DNA of 64,000 bases from Phenylobacterium sp. (GCF_030651185.1 NZ_JAUSCJ010000041.1:157693-221692); one strand, 5' to 3'. Counted from the stretch's first letter, positions 9,778 through 19,230 are shown. Notes: a model not told the origin generated them from the letters alone. Program-made: numbers and translations.

Positions 9778-11118
9778 TCAGGCGGCCTGCTCGGCGGGAG
9801 CGGGGGCGACGGCGTCCAGGTGGATGCGGCCGGACTCGTCGGCCACCGTCCAGGGACGGCGGACACCGCCCAGTTCCTCGGCGACGGCCAGGCCTGACTG
9901 CAGGGCGTCCTCGTGGAAGCCGTGGCCGAGATAGGAGCCGCAGAACCAGGTGCGCCGCACCCCCTGCAGCGACCAGATTTCCCGCTGGGCGGCGATCGCG
10001 CCGGCGTCGAACAATGGGTGCTCGTAGACGTCGGTATGGACGACGGCCTCGGGCGCGATCTCCTTGGTGGGATTGAGGGTCACGAAATAGTCGGTGGCGG
10101 TCTTCAGGCCCTGGAGCCGGGTCATCCAGTAGGTGACGCAGCCCTCGCCGGGCGTGGCGCGTTTGCCGATGTGGTTCCAGCTGGTCCAGGCGCTGCGGCG
10201 CTTGGGCATCAGGGCGGGGTCGGTGTGCAGGACCGTCAGGTTGCGGCTGTACTTGAAGGCGCCCAGCAGGCGCTGCTCCTCCGGCGTGGCGTCATCCAGC
10301 AGGCGAAGGGCCTGGTCGCCATGGGTGGCGATCACCACCTGGTCGAAGCGTTCGGCATGCCCCTGGGCGTCACGCAGCTCGACGCCCAGGGCGTCGCGGC
10401 GGATGGAGACCACGCGGGCGCCGGCGCGGACCTCGCCCTGGAAGGCGGCCGCCAGCTTGGCGACATAGCCCCGGCTGCCGCCGGTGACCGTGCGCCAGGC
10501 CCCACGGCCGAAAATCGTCATCATGCCGTGGTTCTGGAAGAAGCGGATCAGGGAGGCGGCCGGATAGTCGCGGATGGCGGCGAGCGGCGTGGACCAGATG
10601 GCGGCGGCCTGGGGGATCAGGTGATCGTCGCGGAAGGCCTGGCCGTAGCCCTTCTGCAACAGATAGTCGTCCAGCGAGGTGAGCGGCGCCTCCAGGCCCG
10701 CGAGGTCCTTGGGGCCGCTGCGGTAGAATCGGTTGACGTCGCGCAGCATCCGCCAGAACCGGGCCGAAAACAGGTTGCGCTTCTGGGCGAAGATCGCGCC
10801 GCTGGAATATTCGAAGGCCCCGTCGTCGAGGGAGACGCTCAGCGCCATGTCGGCGGGCTGGCTGGGGACCCCGAGGTGCTCCAGCAGGGCGGTGAAATTG
10901 GGGTAGTTGGGCGGGTTGTAGACGATGAAACCGGTGTCCACAGGCGTCACGCCCGCGGCGTCGCGCGCCTCCACGGTATTGGCGTGGCCGCCCAGCCGGC
11001 CATCGGCCTCGAACAGGGTGACGGCGTGCTTTTGCCCCAGCATCCAGGCGGCGGAGAGGCCGGCGATCCCGCCGCCGACGACGGCGATGCGGAGCGGCTT
11101 GTCGGGGCTGGGCGTCAC
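9778..11118 (-). CDS. NAD(P)/FAD-dependent oxidoreductase (amine-oxidase-like)
   Basis: VVGGGIAGLSAAWMLGQKHAVTLFEADGRLGGHANTVE; GTG start at 11118 with AGGAGG upstream preferred over the longer ORF. Confidence 0.88.
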   Translation of the reverse strand: MTPSPDKPLRIAVVGGGIAGLSAAWMLGQKHAVTLFEADGRLGGHANTVEARDAAGVTPVDTGFIVYNPPNYPNFTALLEHLGVPSQPADMALSVSLDDGAFEYSSGAIFAQKRNLFSARFWRMLRDVNRFYRSGPKDLAGLEAPLTSLDDYLLQKGYGQAFRDDHLIPQAAAIWSTPLAAIRDYPAASLIRFFQNHGMMTIFGRGAWRTVTGGSRGYVAKLAAAFQGEVRAGARVVSIRRDALGVELRDAQGHAERFDQVVIATHGDQALRLLDDATPEEQRLLGAFKYSRNLTVLHTDPALMPKRRSAWTSWNHIGKRATPGEGCVTYWMTRLQGLKTATDYFVTLNPTKEIAPEAVVHTDVYEHPLFDAGAIAAQREIWSLQGVRRTWFCGSYLGHGFHEDALQSGLAVAEELGGVRRPWTVADESGRIHLDAVAPAPAEQAA

Positions 11119-11249
11119 GGGACCTCCTGGGGTTGGCACGGTGGAGGTACGCAAGGCGCATGTCCGTGGATGCAAACGCCGCATCCAGCGCGCGGCTGCA
11201 TCCGTATCGGTGCTGAAGGCTTCTTTCGGGAGCCCGCAGAGGACCGCCC

Positions 11250-12278
11250 ATGAGTCTCGTCGCCAACGCCATCCAAGCCTTCGAGGGCGCGCCCCTGCCC
11301 GACCTGGTGCGCCGCGCCGCGGTGGATTTCCTGGTGGCCAATGCGCGCCGCAACCTGGCCGACGCGCCGGCGGACGCGCCGGCCCGGTTCGCCCTGGAGA
11401 TGGCGCAGCGGCCGATCGCCGAACACACCGGCGAGGCCAACGACCAGCACTATGAGCTGCCCGCCGCCTTCTTCGAGGCGGTGCTGGGCCCGCAGCTGAA
11501 ATACTCCTGCTGCCTCTATGGCGAGGGGGCGGTCACCCTGGAGGAGGGCGAGGAAAAGGCGCTGGCCGAGACCGCCGCCCATGCCGACCTGAGGGACGGG
11601 CAACACATTCTGGAACTGGGCTGCGGCTGGGGGTCTCTGTCGCTGTGGATGGCGCGCAACCTGCCGCGCTCACGGGTGACCAGCGTGTCGAACTCAAAGA
11701 GCCAGGGCGAGTTCATCCGCGGGCGGGCGGCGGCCCTGGGCCTGACCAACCTGACGGTCATCACCGCCGACATGAATGACTTCCAGCCGCCGGCGGGCGG
11801 CTTTGACCGCATCGTCTCGGTGGAGATGTTCGAGCACATGGCCAACTGGCGCGGCCTGCTGACCCGGGCGAAGGATTGGCTGAAGCCGGACGGGGCGATG
11901 TTCATCCACGTCTTCACCCACAGGACCACGCCCTACCGGTTCGACGTGAACGACGAGGCCGACTGGATCGGCCAGCACTTCTTCACCGGCGGCGTCATGC
12001 CCAGCCACGACCTGATGGCGCAGTTCCCCGACCTGTTCACGGTGGAGGCCGACTGGCGTTGGAGCGGCGCCCACTACGAGACCACCGCCAACCAGTGGCT
12101 GGAGAACTACGACCGCAACGCCGCCATCATCCGGCCGGTGCTGCGGGCGGTCTATGGCGACCAGGCGGTGCTGTGGCGGCGGCGCTGGCGGCTGTTCTTC
12201 CTGGCCACCGCCGGCCTGTTCGGACATCGCGGCGGCGCCGAATGGGGCGTCAGCCACTACCGCCTGCGGCCGGCCTGA
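11250..12278 (+). CDS. SAM-dependent methyltransferase, cyclopropane-fatty-acid synthase-like
   Basis: NDQHYELPAAFFEAVLGPQLKYSCCLY and LELGCGWGSLSLWMA motifs. Confidence 0.9.
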   Translation: MSLVANAIQAFEGAPLPDLVRRAAVDFLVANARRNLADAPADAPARFALEMAQRPIAEHTGEANDQHYELPAAFFEAVLGPQLKYSCCLYGEGAVTLEEGEEKALAETAAHADLRDGQHILELGCGWGSLSLWMARNLPRSRVTSVSNSKSQGEFIRGRAAALGLTNLTVITADMNDFQPPAGGFDRIVSVEMFEHMANWRGLLTRAKDWLKPDGAMFIHVFTHRTTPYRFDVNDEADWIGQHFFTGGVMPSHDLMAQFPDLFTVEADWRWSGAHYETTANQWLENYDRNAAIIRPVLRAVYGDQAVLWRRRWRLFFLATAGLFGHRGGAEWGVSHYRLRPA

Positions 12279-12290
12279 GGGAGCCCTGAG

Positions 12291-12695
12291 ATGCTGAAAT
12301 ACACCATCGCCTACCTGGCCACCGGCCTGGTCTTCGCCGCCGTGGACGCCGTCTGGCTGATCTTCAGTAACGAGCGGCTCTATCGGCCGACCCTCAACCC
12401 GATCCTGGCCGATGACGTGAACCTGAAGGCCGCGGCGGTTTTCTACCTGGTCTATATCCTGGGGATCATGCTGCTGGCGGTGTCGCCGGCCACCTCCTGG
12501 ACCAAGGCCATGACCACCGGGGCGATCGTGGGCGCCATGTGCTACGCCACCTACGACCTCACCAACCAGGCCACCCTGAAGGTCTGGGCCACCAAGATCA
12601 CCGTGGCCGACATCCTGTGGGGGACCTTCGTCACCGCGCTGGCCGCCACCGCCGGCTATCACGCCCTCCGCTGGGCGAGCGCGAAGTTCAGCTAG
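12291..12695 (+). CDS. DUF2177 family membrane protein
   Basis: FAAVDAVWLIFSNERLYRPTLNPIL...GAMCYATYDLTNQATLKVW is the DUF2177 pattern. Confidence 0.88.
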   Translation: MLKYTIAYLATGLVFAAVDAVWLIFSNERLYRPTLNPILADDVNLKAAAVFYLVYILGIMLLAVSPATSWTKAMTTGAIVGAMCYATYDLTNQATLKVWATKITVADILWGTFVTALAATAGYHALRWASAKFS

Positions 12696-14359
12696 AGCAC
12701 GGCCCGCAGCTTGCTGGCCAGCTCATGGTCCCCGAAGGGCTTCTGGATCACGCCGGCCTCGCCCGCGTGGGCCAGGGCCTCGACATCGGCATAGCCGGTG
12801 ACGAAGACAATGGGCAGGTCCGGCCGCCGAGCGCTGGCCTCGCGGGCCACCTCGGCGCCGTTCATGCCGGGCATGGCGAAGTCCAGCAGCATCAGGTCGA
12901 TGTCCGGTCGCTGCTGCAGCGTCTCCAGGGCCGCGCCGCCGCTGCCGGCCTCCACCACGGCGTAGCCCAGCTCGTCGAGCATGCCGGCGGTGATCTCGCG
13001 CACCGCGCTGTCGTCGTCCACCAGCAGGACCACCGGGCGGCCATCGACCCCCAGCGGCGCCTCACGGGTCGCGGGGCGCGGGGCCTGGGCGTCGTCGCAG
13101 CGGGGCAGGTAGACCTTCACCGAGGTCCCCTCGCCCGGCGCGGTGTCGATCCGCACCCCGCCGCCGGACTGCTTGGCCAGACCAAACACCTGGGAAAGAC
13201 CAAGCCCTGACCCCTTGCCCACCGCCTTGGTGGTGAAGAAGGGCTCGAACACCTTGGCCAGCACGTCGGGCGACATGCCAGAGCCGGTGTCGGAGACCGC
13301 CACCATCACATAGTCGCCGGGCGGCGGCTCCTCGGCGCGGCGCGGCGGGCCCAGGGTGGCGTTGGCGGTGCTGACGGTGAGGACGCCGCCGACCTCCATG
13401 GCGTCGCGGGCGTTGATGGCCAGGTTGAGGATCACCAGCTCGATCTGGGTCGGATCGATCATCGCCCCCCAGAGATCGGGATCCAGCTCGGTTTCGATGC
13501 GGGCGTGCGAGGCCATGGTGCTCTGCAGCAGGTCGCGCATGCTTTCCACGGTCTGGTTGAGGTTGACCAGCTGCGGCTCCAGCTTCTGGCGGCGCGAGAA
13601 GGCCAGCAGCTGGGCGGTGAGCTTGGCGCCCCGCTGGGCGGCCTGCTCCATCATGTCGAGGCGCCGACGGGTGATGGGATTGGTCTCGGCCTTGGCCAGC
13701 TGGCGGACATTGCCCAGCACCACGGTGAGCAGATTGTTGAAGTCGTGCGCGACGCCCGAGGTGAGCTGGCCGATGGCCTCCAGACGCTGGGCCTGGCGCA
13801 GGGCGGCCTCGACCTTCTCGCGCTCTTCGATCTGGCCCACCAGCTGGCGATTGGCGGCGGCCAGCTCGCCGGTGCGTTCCTCCACCCGGCGTTCAAGCTG
13901 CTGCTCGGCCTCGCGGATCTCGTCGATGCGCTGGCGGGCCTCGTACTGACGGCGCCGGGCCCGCAAGGCGGTTCGGGCCACGCTCACCAGGCTGGTGGGA
14001 TGGAACGGCCGCTCCAGGAAGATGACATTGCCCAGGGTCTCGGTGAGACGGAAGGCCTGGGGATTGCGCTCCAGTCCGCCGCCGCGCTCGGTGAGCAGGA
14101 GGAACGGAAAGTCCGACCAGGGCGGCTGCTCGAGGACCCACCGCGACAGGCAGCCGATGTCGACATTGAGCAGGGCGTTGTCAGCCAGCAGGGCGAAGCC
14201 CGCCCCCTCCGCCAATTCGCCGCACAGGGCCTCGACGCTGCCGCAGGCGCGGCTCTGGATGCCCGCCTCCCCCAGCAGGCTGGCGGCGATCTGGGCGTCG
14301 CGACCGGCCGGCGTCAGGATGAGGGCGGTCTCTTCGCGCAGGGCGGCGAGACTGGTCAT
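12692..14359 (-). CDS. Hybrid histidine kinase: N-terminal receiver-like domain, HisKA-type kinase, C-terminal receiver
   Basis: H-box TSGVAHDFNNLLTVVLGNV; ATPase motif GSGLGLSQVFG; C-terminal VVLLVDDDSAVREI...LMLLDFAMPGMNG. Confidence 0.9.
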   Translation of the reverse strand: MTSLAALREETALILTPAGRDAQIAASLLGEAGIQSRACGSVEALCGELAEGAGFALLADNALLNVDIGCLSRWVLEQPPWSDFPFLLLTERGGGLERNPQAFRLTETLGNVIFLERPFHPTSLVSVARTALRARRRQYEARQRIDEIREAEQQLERRVEERTGELAAANRQLVGQIEEREKVEAALRQAQRLEAIGQLTSGVAHDFNNLLTVVLGNVRQLAKAETNPITRRRLDMMEQAAQRGAKLTAQLLAFSRRQKLEPQLVNLNQTVESMRDLLQSTMASHARIETELDPDLWGAMIDPTQIELVILNLAINARDAMEVGGVLTVSTANATLGPPRRAEEPPPGDYVMVAVSDTGSGMSPDVLAKVFEPFFTTKAVGKGSGLGLSQVFGLAKQSGGGVRIDTAPGEGTSVKVYLPRCDDAQAPRPATREAPLGVDGRPVVLLVDDDSAVREITAGMLDELGYAVVEAGSGGAALETLQQRPDIDLMLLDFAMPGMNGAEVAREASARRPDLPIVFVTGYADVEALAHAGEAGVIQKPFGDHELASKLRAVL

Positions 14360-15855
14360 ACCCGTTCTTCCAGCAGCGACTCCGAATGGCCCACATAGAC
14401 CGGCACCCCGCGCAGCACGCCCTGGAAACCCTCCAGCGGCCCGCCGACGGTGAGCCCTCGATGGTCGATCTGGTACTCGCGGATGGTGTCCTCGTGGGCG
14501 CCCGTGCGCTTCTTGATCACCGAGAGCGCCCGGCGGACCCGGCCCGAGGCCTCGAAGTAGCGCATGAGGATCACGGTGTCGGCCAGGTAGGTGACATCCA
14601 CCGGCGCCTTCATGTCCCCCACCAGGCCGTGCTGCGCGACGGTGAGGAAGGTGGTGGCGCCGCGGCGGTTCAGGAAGGTCAGCAGTTCGTGCATGTGCAG
14701 CACCAGGAACTGCTCCTCGGGCATCGCGGCCTGGTATCCGTTAAGGCTGTCGATGACGATGGTCTGGAGGTTCTGGGTCTCCACGCATTCGCGGACCTTG
14801 TGGGTGAACTCGCCGGGCGCCAGCTCGGCGGCGTCCACCTGTTCGATCAGCAGGGCGCCCGACGCGCGCAGGGCCTCAAGGTCGATCCCCAGCCCCTTGG
14901 CGCGGGCGAACAGCAGGCCGAGCTCCTCGTCGAAGATGAACATGGCCGCCTTCTCGCCGCGCTTGATGGCGGCCACCACGAACTCCATCACCACCAGAGA
15001 CTTGCCGGCGCCGGCCGGGCCAAGCACCAGGGTCGAGGAGCCGCGCGCCACGCCGCCGCCCAGCAGGGCGTCGAGCTGGGTGACGCCGCTGGCCAGGGCC
15101 TCTCGCTTGAAGTCGACGCGGTGCTCCGATGCGACCAGGCGCGGGAAGACGTCCAGGCCGCCATGGCGGATCATGAAATCGTGGAAGCCGCCCCGGAACT
15201 GCTGACCCCGGTACTTCACCACCCGCAGACGGCGACGTTCGGCGCCGTAGACAGGTGCCAGCTCCTCCAGCCGGATCACCGCATGGGCGACACTGTGGAC
15301 AGTCTTGTCATTGGCGTCGGTGGTCATGTCGTCGAGCATCAGCACCGTGGCGCCGTGCTTGGCGAAGTAGTGCTTGAGCGCCAGGATCTGGCGGCGATAG
15401 CGCAGGGAGCCGCCGGCCAGCAGGCGGATTTCCGACAGGCTGTCGATCACCACCCGCGTCGGCCTGACCTTCTCGATCGACTCGAAGATCAGCCGGGTAG
15501 TCTCCCCCAACTCCAGGTCGGAGGAATAGAGCAAACTCTGCTGCTGCTGCTCGTCCAGCAGATTCTCCGGCGGGATCAGCTCGAAGATCGTCACCAGATC
15601 GGGCAGGGTCCAACCATGGGAGGCGGCGGTGGCGAGCAGTTCGTCCCCCGTCTCCGACAGGGTGATGTAGAGCCCCGGCTCGCCCTCGGCGGCGCCGGCC
15701 ATCAGGAACTGCATGGCCGCCGTGGTCTTGCCGGTCCCGGGCGCGCCTTCCATCAGGTAGACACGGTTGCGCGCCAGGCCGCCCCGCAGGATGTCGTCGA
15801 GGCCCTTGATGCCGGTGCTCGCAAGCTCCGCCGGAAATTTGGTCTGAACAGTCAA
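14356..15855 (-). CDS. KaiC/RAD55-like tandem RecA-domain ATPase
   Basis: Two P-loops (GAPGTGKTT, GPAGAGKSL); KaiC-like C-terminal block VIKKRTGAHEDTIREYQID; ATGA overlap with the downstream kinase. Confidence 0.9.
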   Translation of the reverse strand: MTVQTKFPAELASTGIKGLDDILRGGLARNRVYLMEGAPGTGKTTAAMQFLMAGAAEGEPGLYITLSETGDELLATAASHGWTLPDLVTIFELIPPENLLDEQQQQSLLYSSDLELGETTRLIFESIEKVRPTRVVIDSLSEIRLLAGGSLRYRRQILALKHYFAKHGATVLMLDDMTTDANDKTVHSVAHAVIRLEELAPVYGAERRRLRVVKYRGQQFRGGFHDFMIRHGGLDVFPRLVASEHRVDFKREALASGVTQLDALLGGGVARGSSTLVLGPAGAGKSLVVMEFVVAAIKRGEKAAMFIFDEELGLLFARAKGLGIDLEALRASGALLIEQVDAAELAPGEFTHKVRECVETQNLQTIVIDSLNGYQAAMPEEQFLVLHMHELLTFLNRRGATTFLTVAQHGLVGDMKAPVDVTYLADTVILMRYFEASGRVRRALSVIKKRTGAHEDTIREYQIDHRGLTVGGPLEGFQGVLRGVPVYVGHSESLLEERV

Positions 15856-16191
15856 GCGCCTACTCGCGTGGTTCCAAGGGAGACGATCCTATCGGCGCGT
15901 GTCGCCACGCACCGTCGTCGACAGCACACAACGGCCAAGTTGGCTTTGGGCTCCCCGGCGCGGCCGCCAACGCCGTTCCCAGGCCCGGGTTCCGCATCCG
16001 GTCGGCGGCCGGATTTCCGGAGACATTGTCGGGCGCGGCAAGCCGTGTGATGGTGGGTTTCCGGAACGGAACGGTCACGCGTGGGCATATTGCGCTCACG
16101 GTTTCCGACAAGACGCCGCGCCGGGACCTACAAAATTGATTGCACCGCGTGAAAGCCGCTGCCGGCCACCGGGCGACGGGAGGAATTTGAG

Positions 16192-17778
16192 ATGGAAGAT
16201 TTTAAAACACGCGAGGAATTTATCGCGGCTCTGGATGAATCAGCCAACCACGGCATGACCGTAGCCTTCTGGGCCGATCAGGCGCCCGACCGCACCGCGG
16301 TGGTGGACCCCTCGGGCCGAGAAAAGACCTTCGCCGAGGTCAATGCCAACGCCAACAAGCTGGTGCGCACCCTGCGCAAGGCGGGCCTGAAGGCCGGCGA
16401 CAGCCTGGCCCTGCTTTGCTCCAACCGCGCCGAATTCATCGAGGCCCTGGCGGCCACCCAGCGCAGCGGCCTGCGCATCACCCCGGTGAATTGGCACCTG
16501 ACGGTCGACGAGATCGCCTACATCATCAAGGATTGCGAGGCCAAGGCCCTGGTGGCCGAGTCCCGCGTGGCCGCCGCCGCGTCCGCCGCCGCCGAATGCC
16601 CCGACCTGCTGATCAAGCTGTCGGTGGGCGGCGATATCGAAGGCTTCCTCAACTACGACGCCACCCTGGCGGCGGAGGATGGTTCGGACATCCCCGACCC
16701 GGTCCGCGGCAACCAGATGATGTACACCTCCGGCACCACCGGTCGGCCCAAGGGCGTGCACCGGGCCCAGCCGCCGGTGATCCCGCCCAGCTCCCTGGCC
16801 CTGCGCGGCTACGCCCCGGAGACCTCGGTGCAGTTGTGCGCCGGCCCAGCCTACCACGCCGCCCCCCTGGCCTTCGACGTCAACGCCTCGATGAACGCCG
16901 GGATTCCGCTGCACTTCATCGACAAGTGGGATTCCGAGCACGTCCTGAAGACCATCTCGGAGAAGAAGGTCACCCACCTGCACCTGGTGCCGATCATGTT
17001 CCAGCGTCTGCTGGCCCTGCCGCCTGAGGTGAAAGCCAAGCACGACGTCAGTCACGTGCAGTATGTGGTCCACGGCGCGGCCCCCTGCCCGCCCGAGGTC
17101 AAGCACGCCATGATCGAGTGGTTCGGCCCGGTGCTCAGCGAGTACTATGCCGGCTCCGAGGGCGGCGCGGGCTTCGCCATCACCTCCGAGGAGTGGCTGA
17201 AGAAGCCCGGCAGCGTCGGCAAGCGCCCGCAGATGCTGCAGGTCCGCATCCTCGACGAGGAAGGCAATGAGCTGCCGGCCGGCGTGCCCGGCGGCATCTA
17301 TCACCAGCTCCCGCCCGGCGGCGGCTTCACCTATTTCAAGGACGAGGCCAAGACCAACGCCAACCGGCGCGACGGCTTCTTCACCATGGGCGACGTCGGC
17401 TATTTCGATGAGGACGACTACCTGTTCCTCACCGGCCGCAACGCCGAGACCATCATCTCGGGCGGGGTCAACATCTACCCGCAGGAAATCGACAACGAGC
17501 TGATCAAGCACGAAGCGGTGGCCGACTCGTCCACCGTCGGCATCCCCCACGATGAGTGGGGCGAGCAGGTCCGCGCCGTGATCATGCTGAAGCCGGGCTA
17601 CGAGCCGTCGGACAAGCTGGCCCAGGAGATCCTGGACTTCGGTCGCCAGACCCTGGCCGCCTACAAGGTGCCCCGCGGCCTGGACTTCGTCACCGAACTG
17701 CCGCGCTCCGAAGCCGGCAAGATCCAGCGCAACAAGGTCCGCGCCCCCTACTGGGAAGGCCGCGCCCGGCAGATCTAG
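16192..17778 (+). CDS. Acyl-CoA synthetase (AMP-binding)
   Basis: MMYTSGTTGRPKGV, TMGDVGYFDEDDYLFLTGR and SGGVNIYPQEID motifs. Confidence 0.92.
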   Translation: MEDFKTREEFIAALDESANHGMTVAFWADQAPDRTAVVDPSGREKTFAEVNANANKLVRTLRKAGLKAGDSLALLCSNRAEFIEALAATQRSGLRITPVNWHLTVDEIAYIIKDCEAKALVAESRVAAAASAAAECPDLLIKLSVGGDIEGFLNYDATLAAEDGSDIPDPVRGNQMMYTSGTTGRPKGVHRAQPPVIPPSSLALRGYAPETSVQLCAGPAYHAAPLAFDVNASMNAGIPLHFIDKWDSEHVLKTISEKKVTHLHLVPIMFQRLLALPPEVKAKHDVSHVQYVVHGAAPCPPEVKHAMIEWFGPVLSEYYAGSEGGAGFAITSEEWLKKPGSVGKRPQMLQVRILDEEGNELPAGVPGGIYHQLPPGGGFTYFKDEAKTNANRRDGFFTMGDVGYFDEDDYLFLTGRNAETIISGGVNIYPQEIDNELIKHEAVADSSTVGIPHDEWGEQVRAVIMLKPGYEPSDKLAQEILDFGRQTLAAYKVPRGLDFVTELPRSEAGKIQRNKVRAPYWEGRARQI

Positions 17779-17790
17779 GGGATTGTCACC

Positions 17791-17918
17791 CCCTCTCCCA
17801 CTTGTGGGAGAGGGTAGGGTGAGGGTTCTTTCTGAGCTTCCGTTGCCGCTCGGAGGCTGAGACGCGCAGCCCGCTGCGCGTCTCCCCCACCCTTCCCTCT
17901 CCCCCTGAAGGGGGCGAG
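17791..17918. repeat. Compound palindromic intergenic element made of three successive hairpins
   Basis: CCCTCTCCCAC-TT-GTGGGAGAGGG (17791-17814), GAGACGCGCAG-CCCG-CTGCGCGTCTC (17859-17884), then CCCTCTCCCCC-TGAA-GGGGGCGAGGG. Confidence 0.8.
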
Positions 17919-18018
17919 GGTTAGGTCTCCCCGCAATTTTTCGACAACAAGCGTGTTTGGCTTGGCTAGACTCGCCGTGTCATGAAGCGCGCCGCTTCGT
18001 GACCCGGGACTCCGACCC

Positions 18019-19182
18019 ATGCCGATTCCGTTCATTGACCTCCAGGCCCAGCGGTCCCGTCTCGGCCAGCCGCTGGAGGATGCGATCCTCAAGGTGGTGC
18101 GCTCAGGCGCCTACATCATGGGCCCCGAGATCGCCCAGGTGGAAAAGGAGCTGGGCGAATTCGGCCAGGCGCCCTTCGTGCTGTCCTGTGGGTCAGGCAC
18201 CGAGGCGATCCAGCTGCCGCTGATGGCCTGGGGCATTGGCCCCGGCGACGCGGTCTTCTGCCCCTCCTTCACCTTCGCGGCCACCGCCGAGGTCATGCCC
18301 CTGGTGGGCGCCTCGCCGGTGTTCGTCGACGTCCTGCCCGACACCTACAACCTCGATCCCGTCAAGCTGGACGCCGCCATCGAGGCCATCAAGGCCGAGG
18401 GCAAGCTGACCCCGCGCGCGGTGATCGCGGTGGATCTGTTCGGCCAGCCCGCCGACTATCCGGCCATCAGCGCTGTCGCCAAGAAGCACGGCCTGAAGCT
18501 GATCGCCGACTCCGCCCAGGGCTTCGGCTGCACGCTGAATGGCCAGCACCCGATCGCCTGGGCCGACGTCACCACCACCAGCTTCTTCCCGGCCAAGCCC
18601 CTGGGCTGCTACGGCGACGGCGGGGCGGTGCTGTGCAAGGACGAGCGGCTGCACGACCTGCTGGTCTCCCTGCGGGTCCACGGCCAGGCGGTGAAGTCCG
18701 ACATCGCCGGCAAGACCTTCGACCACGACCCCAAGTACCTGAACATGCGGATCGGCATGAACAGCCGGATGGACACCATCCAGGCTGCGGTGCTGTTGCA
18801 GAAGCTGACCATCTTCGCCGACGAGATCGCCGCTCGGAACCGGGTGGCCGACCGCTATGGCGCGGGGCTGTCCGACGTGGTGCGCACGCCTAAGGTGATC
18901 GAAGGCGGGGTCAGCGTCTGGGCGCAGTACACCATCGAAACCGAGGACCGCGACGGCCTCGCGGCCCACCTGAAGGCCGCCGAGATTCCCAGCGCCGTCT
19001 ACTACCCAATCCCGATCCATCGCCAGGAGATCTATTCCCGCTACCCCGCGCCCGGCGGCCTGCCGGTCACCGACGCGGCGGCGGAAAAGGTGATGAGCCT
19101 GCCCATGCACCCCTACCTGACCGCCGACCACCAGGACCAGGTGATCGCCGCGATCCGGGCCTTCGTGAAGCGGAACGGGTAG
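18019..19182 (+). CDS. DegT/DnrJ/EryC1/StrS family PLP-dependent aminotransferase
   Basis: MPIPFIDLQAQRSRLGQPLEDAI...SCGSGTEAIQLPLMAWGIGPGDAVFCPSFTFAATAEV. Confidence 0.92.
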   Translation: MPIPFIDLQAQRSRLGQPLEDAILKVVRSGAYIMGPEIAQVEKELGEFGQAPFVLSCGSGTEAIQLPLMAWGIGPGDAVFCPSFTFAATAEVMPLVGASPVFVDVLPDTYNLDPVKLDAAIEAIKAEGKLTPRAVIAVDLFGQPADYPAISAVAKKHGLKLIADSAQGFGCTLNGQHPIAWADVTTTSFFPAKPLGCYGDGGAVLCKDERLHDLLVSLRVHGQAVKSDIAGKTFDHDPKYLNMRIGMNSRMDTIQAAVLLQKLTIFADEIAARNRVADRYGAGLSDVVRTPKVIEGGVSVWAQYTIETEDRDGLAAHLKAAEIPSAVYYPIPIHRQEIYSRYPAPGGLPVTDAAAEKVMSLPMHPYLTADHQDQVIAAIRAFVKRNG

Positions 19183-19196
19183 CAAGCAGCCACGAC

Positions 19197-19230
19197 CCTT
19201 TTCCTCCCCCATTCATGGGGGAGGAAAAGG
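19197..19230. terminator. Perfect 16-bp-stem hairpin between convergent genes, likely bidirectional terminator; member of a repeated hairpin family
   Basis: CCTTTTCCTCCCCCAT-TC-ATGGGGGAGGAAAAGG; abuts the reverse-strand stop codon at 19231. Confidence 0.75.

Noticed and set aside
14386-16050. 554-aa forward ORF
   Set aside because: Antisense to the KaiC-like gene; no domain signature.
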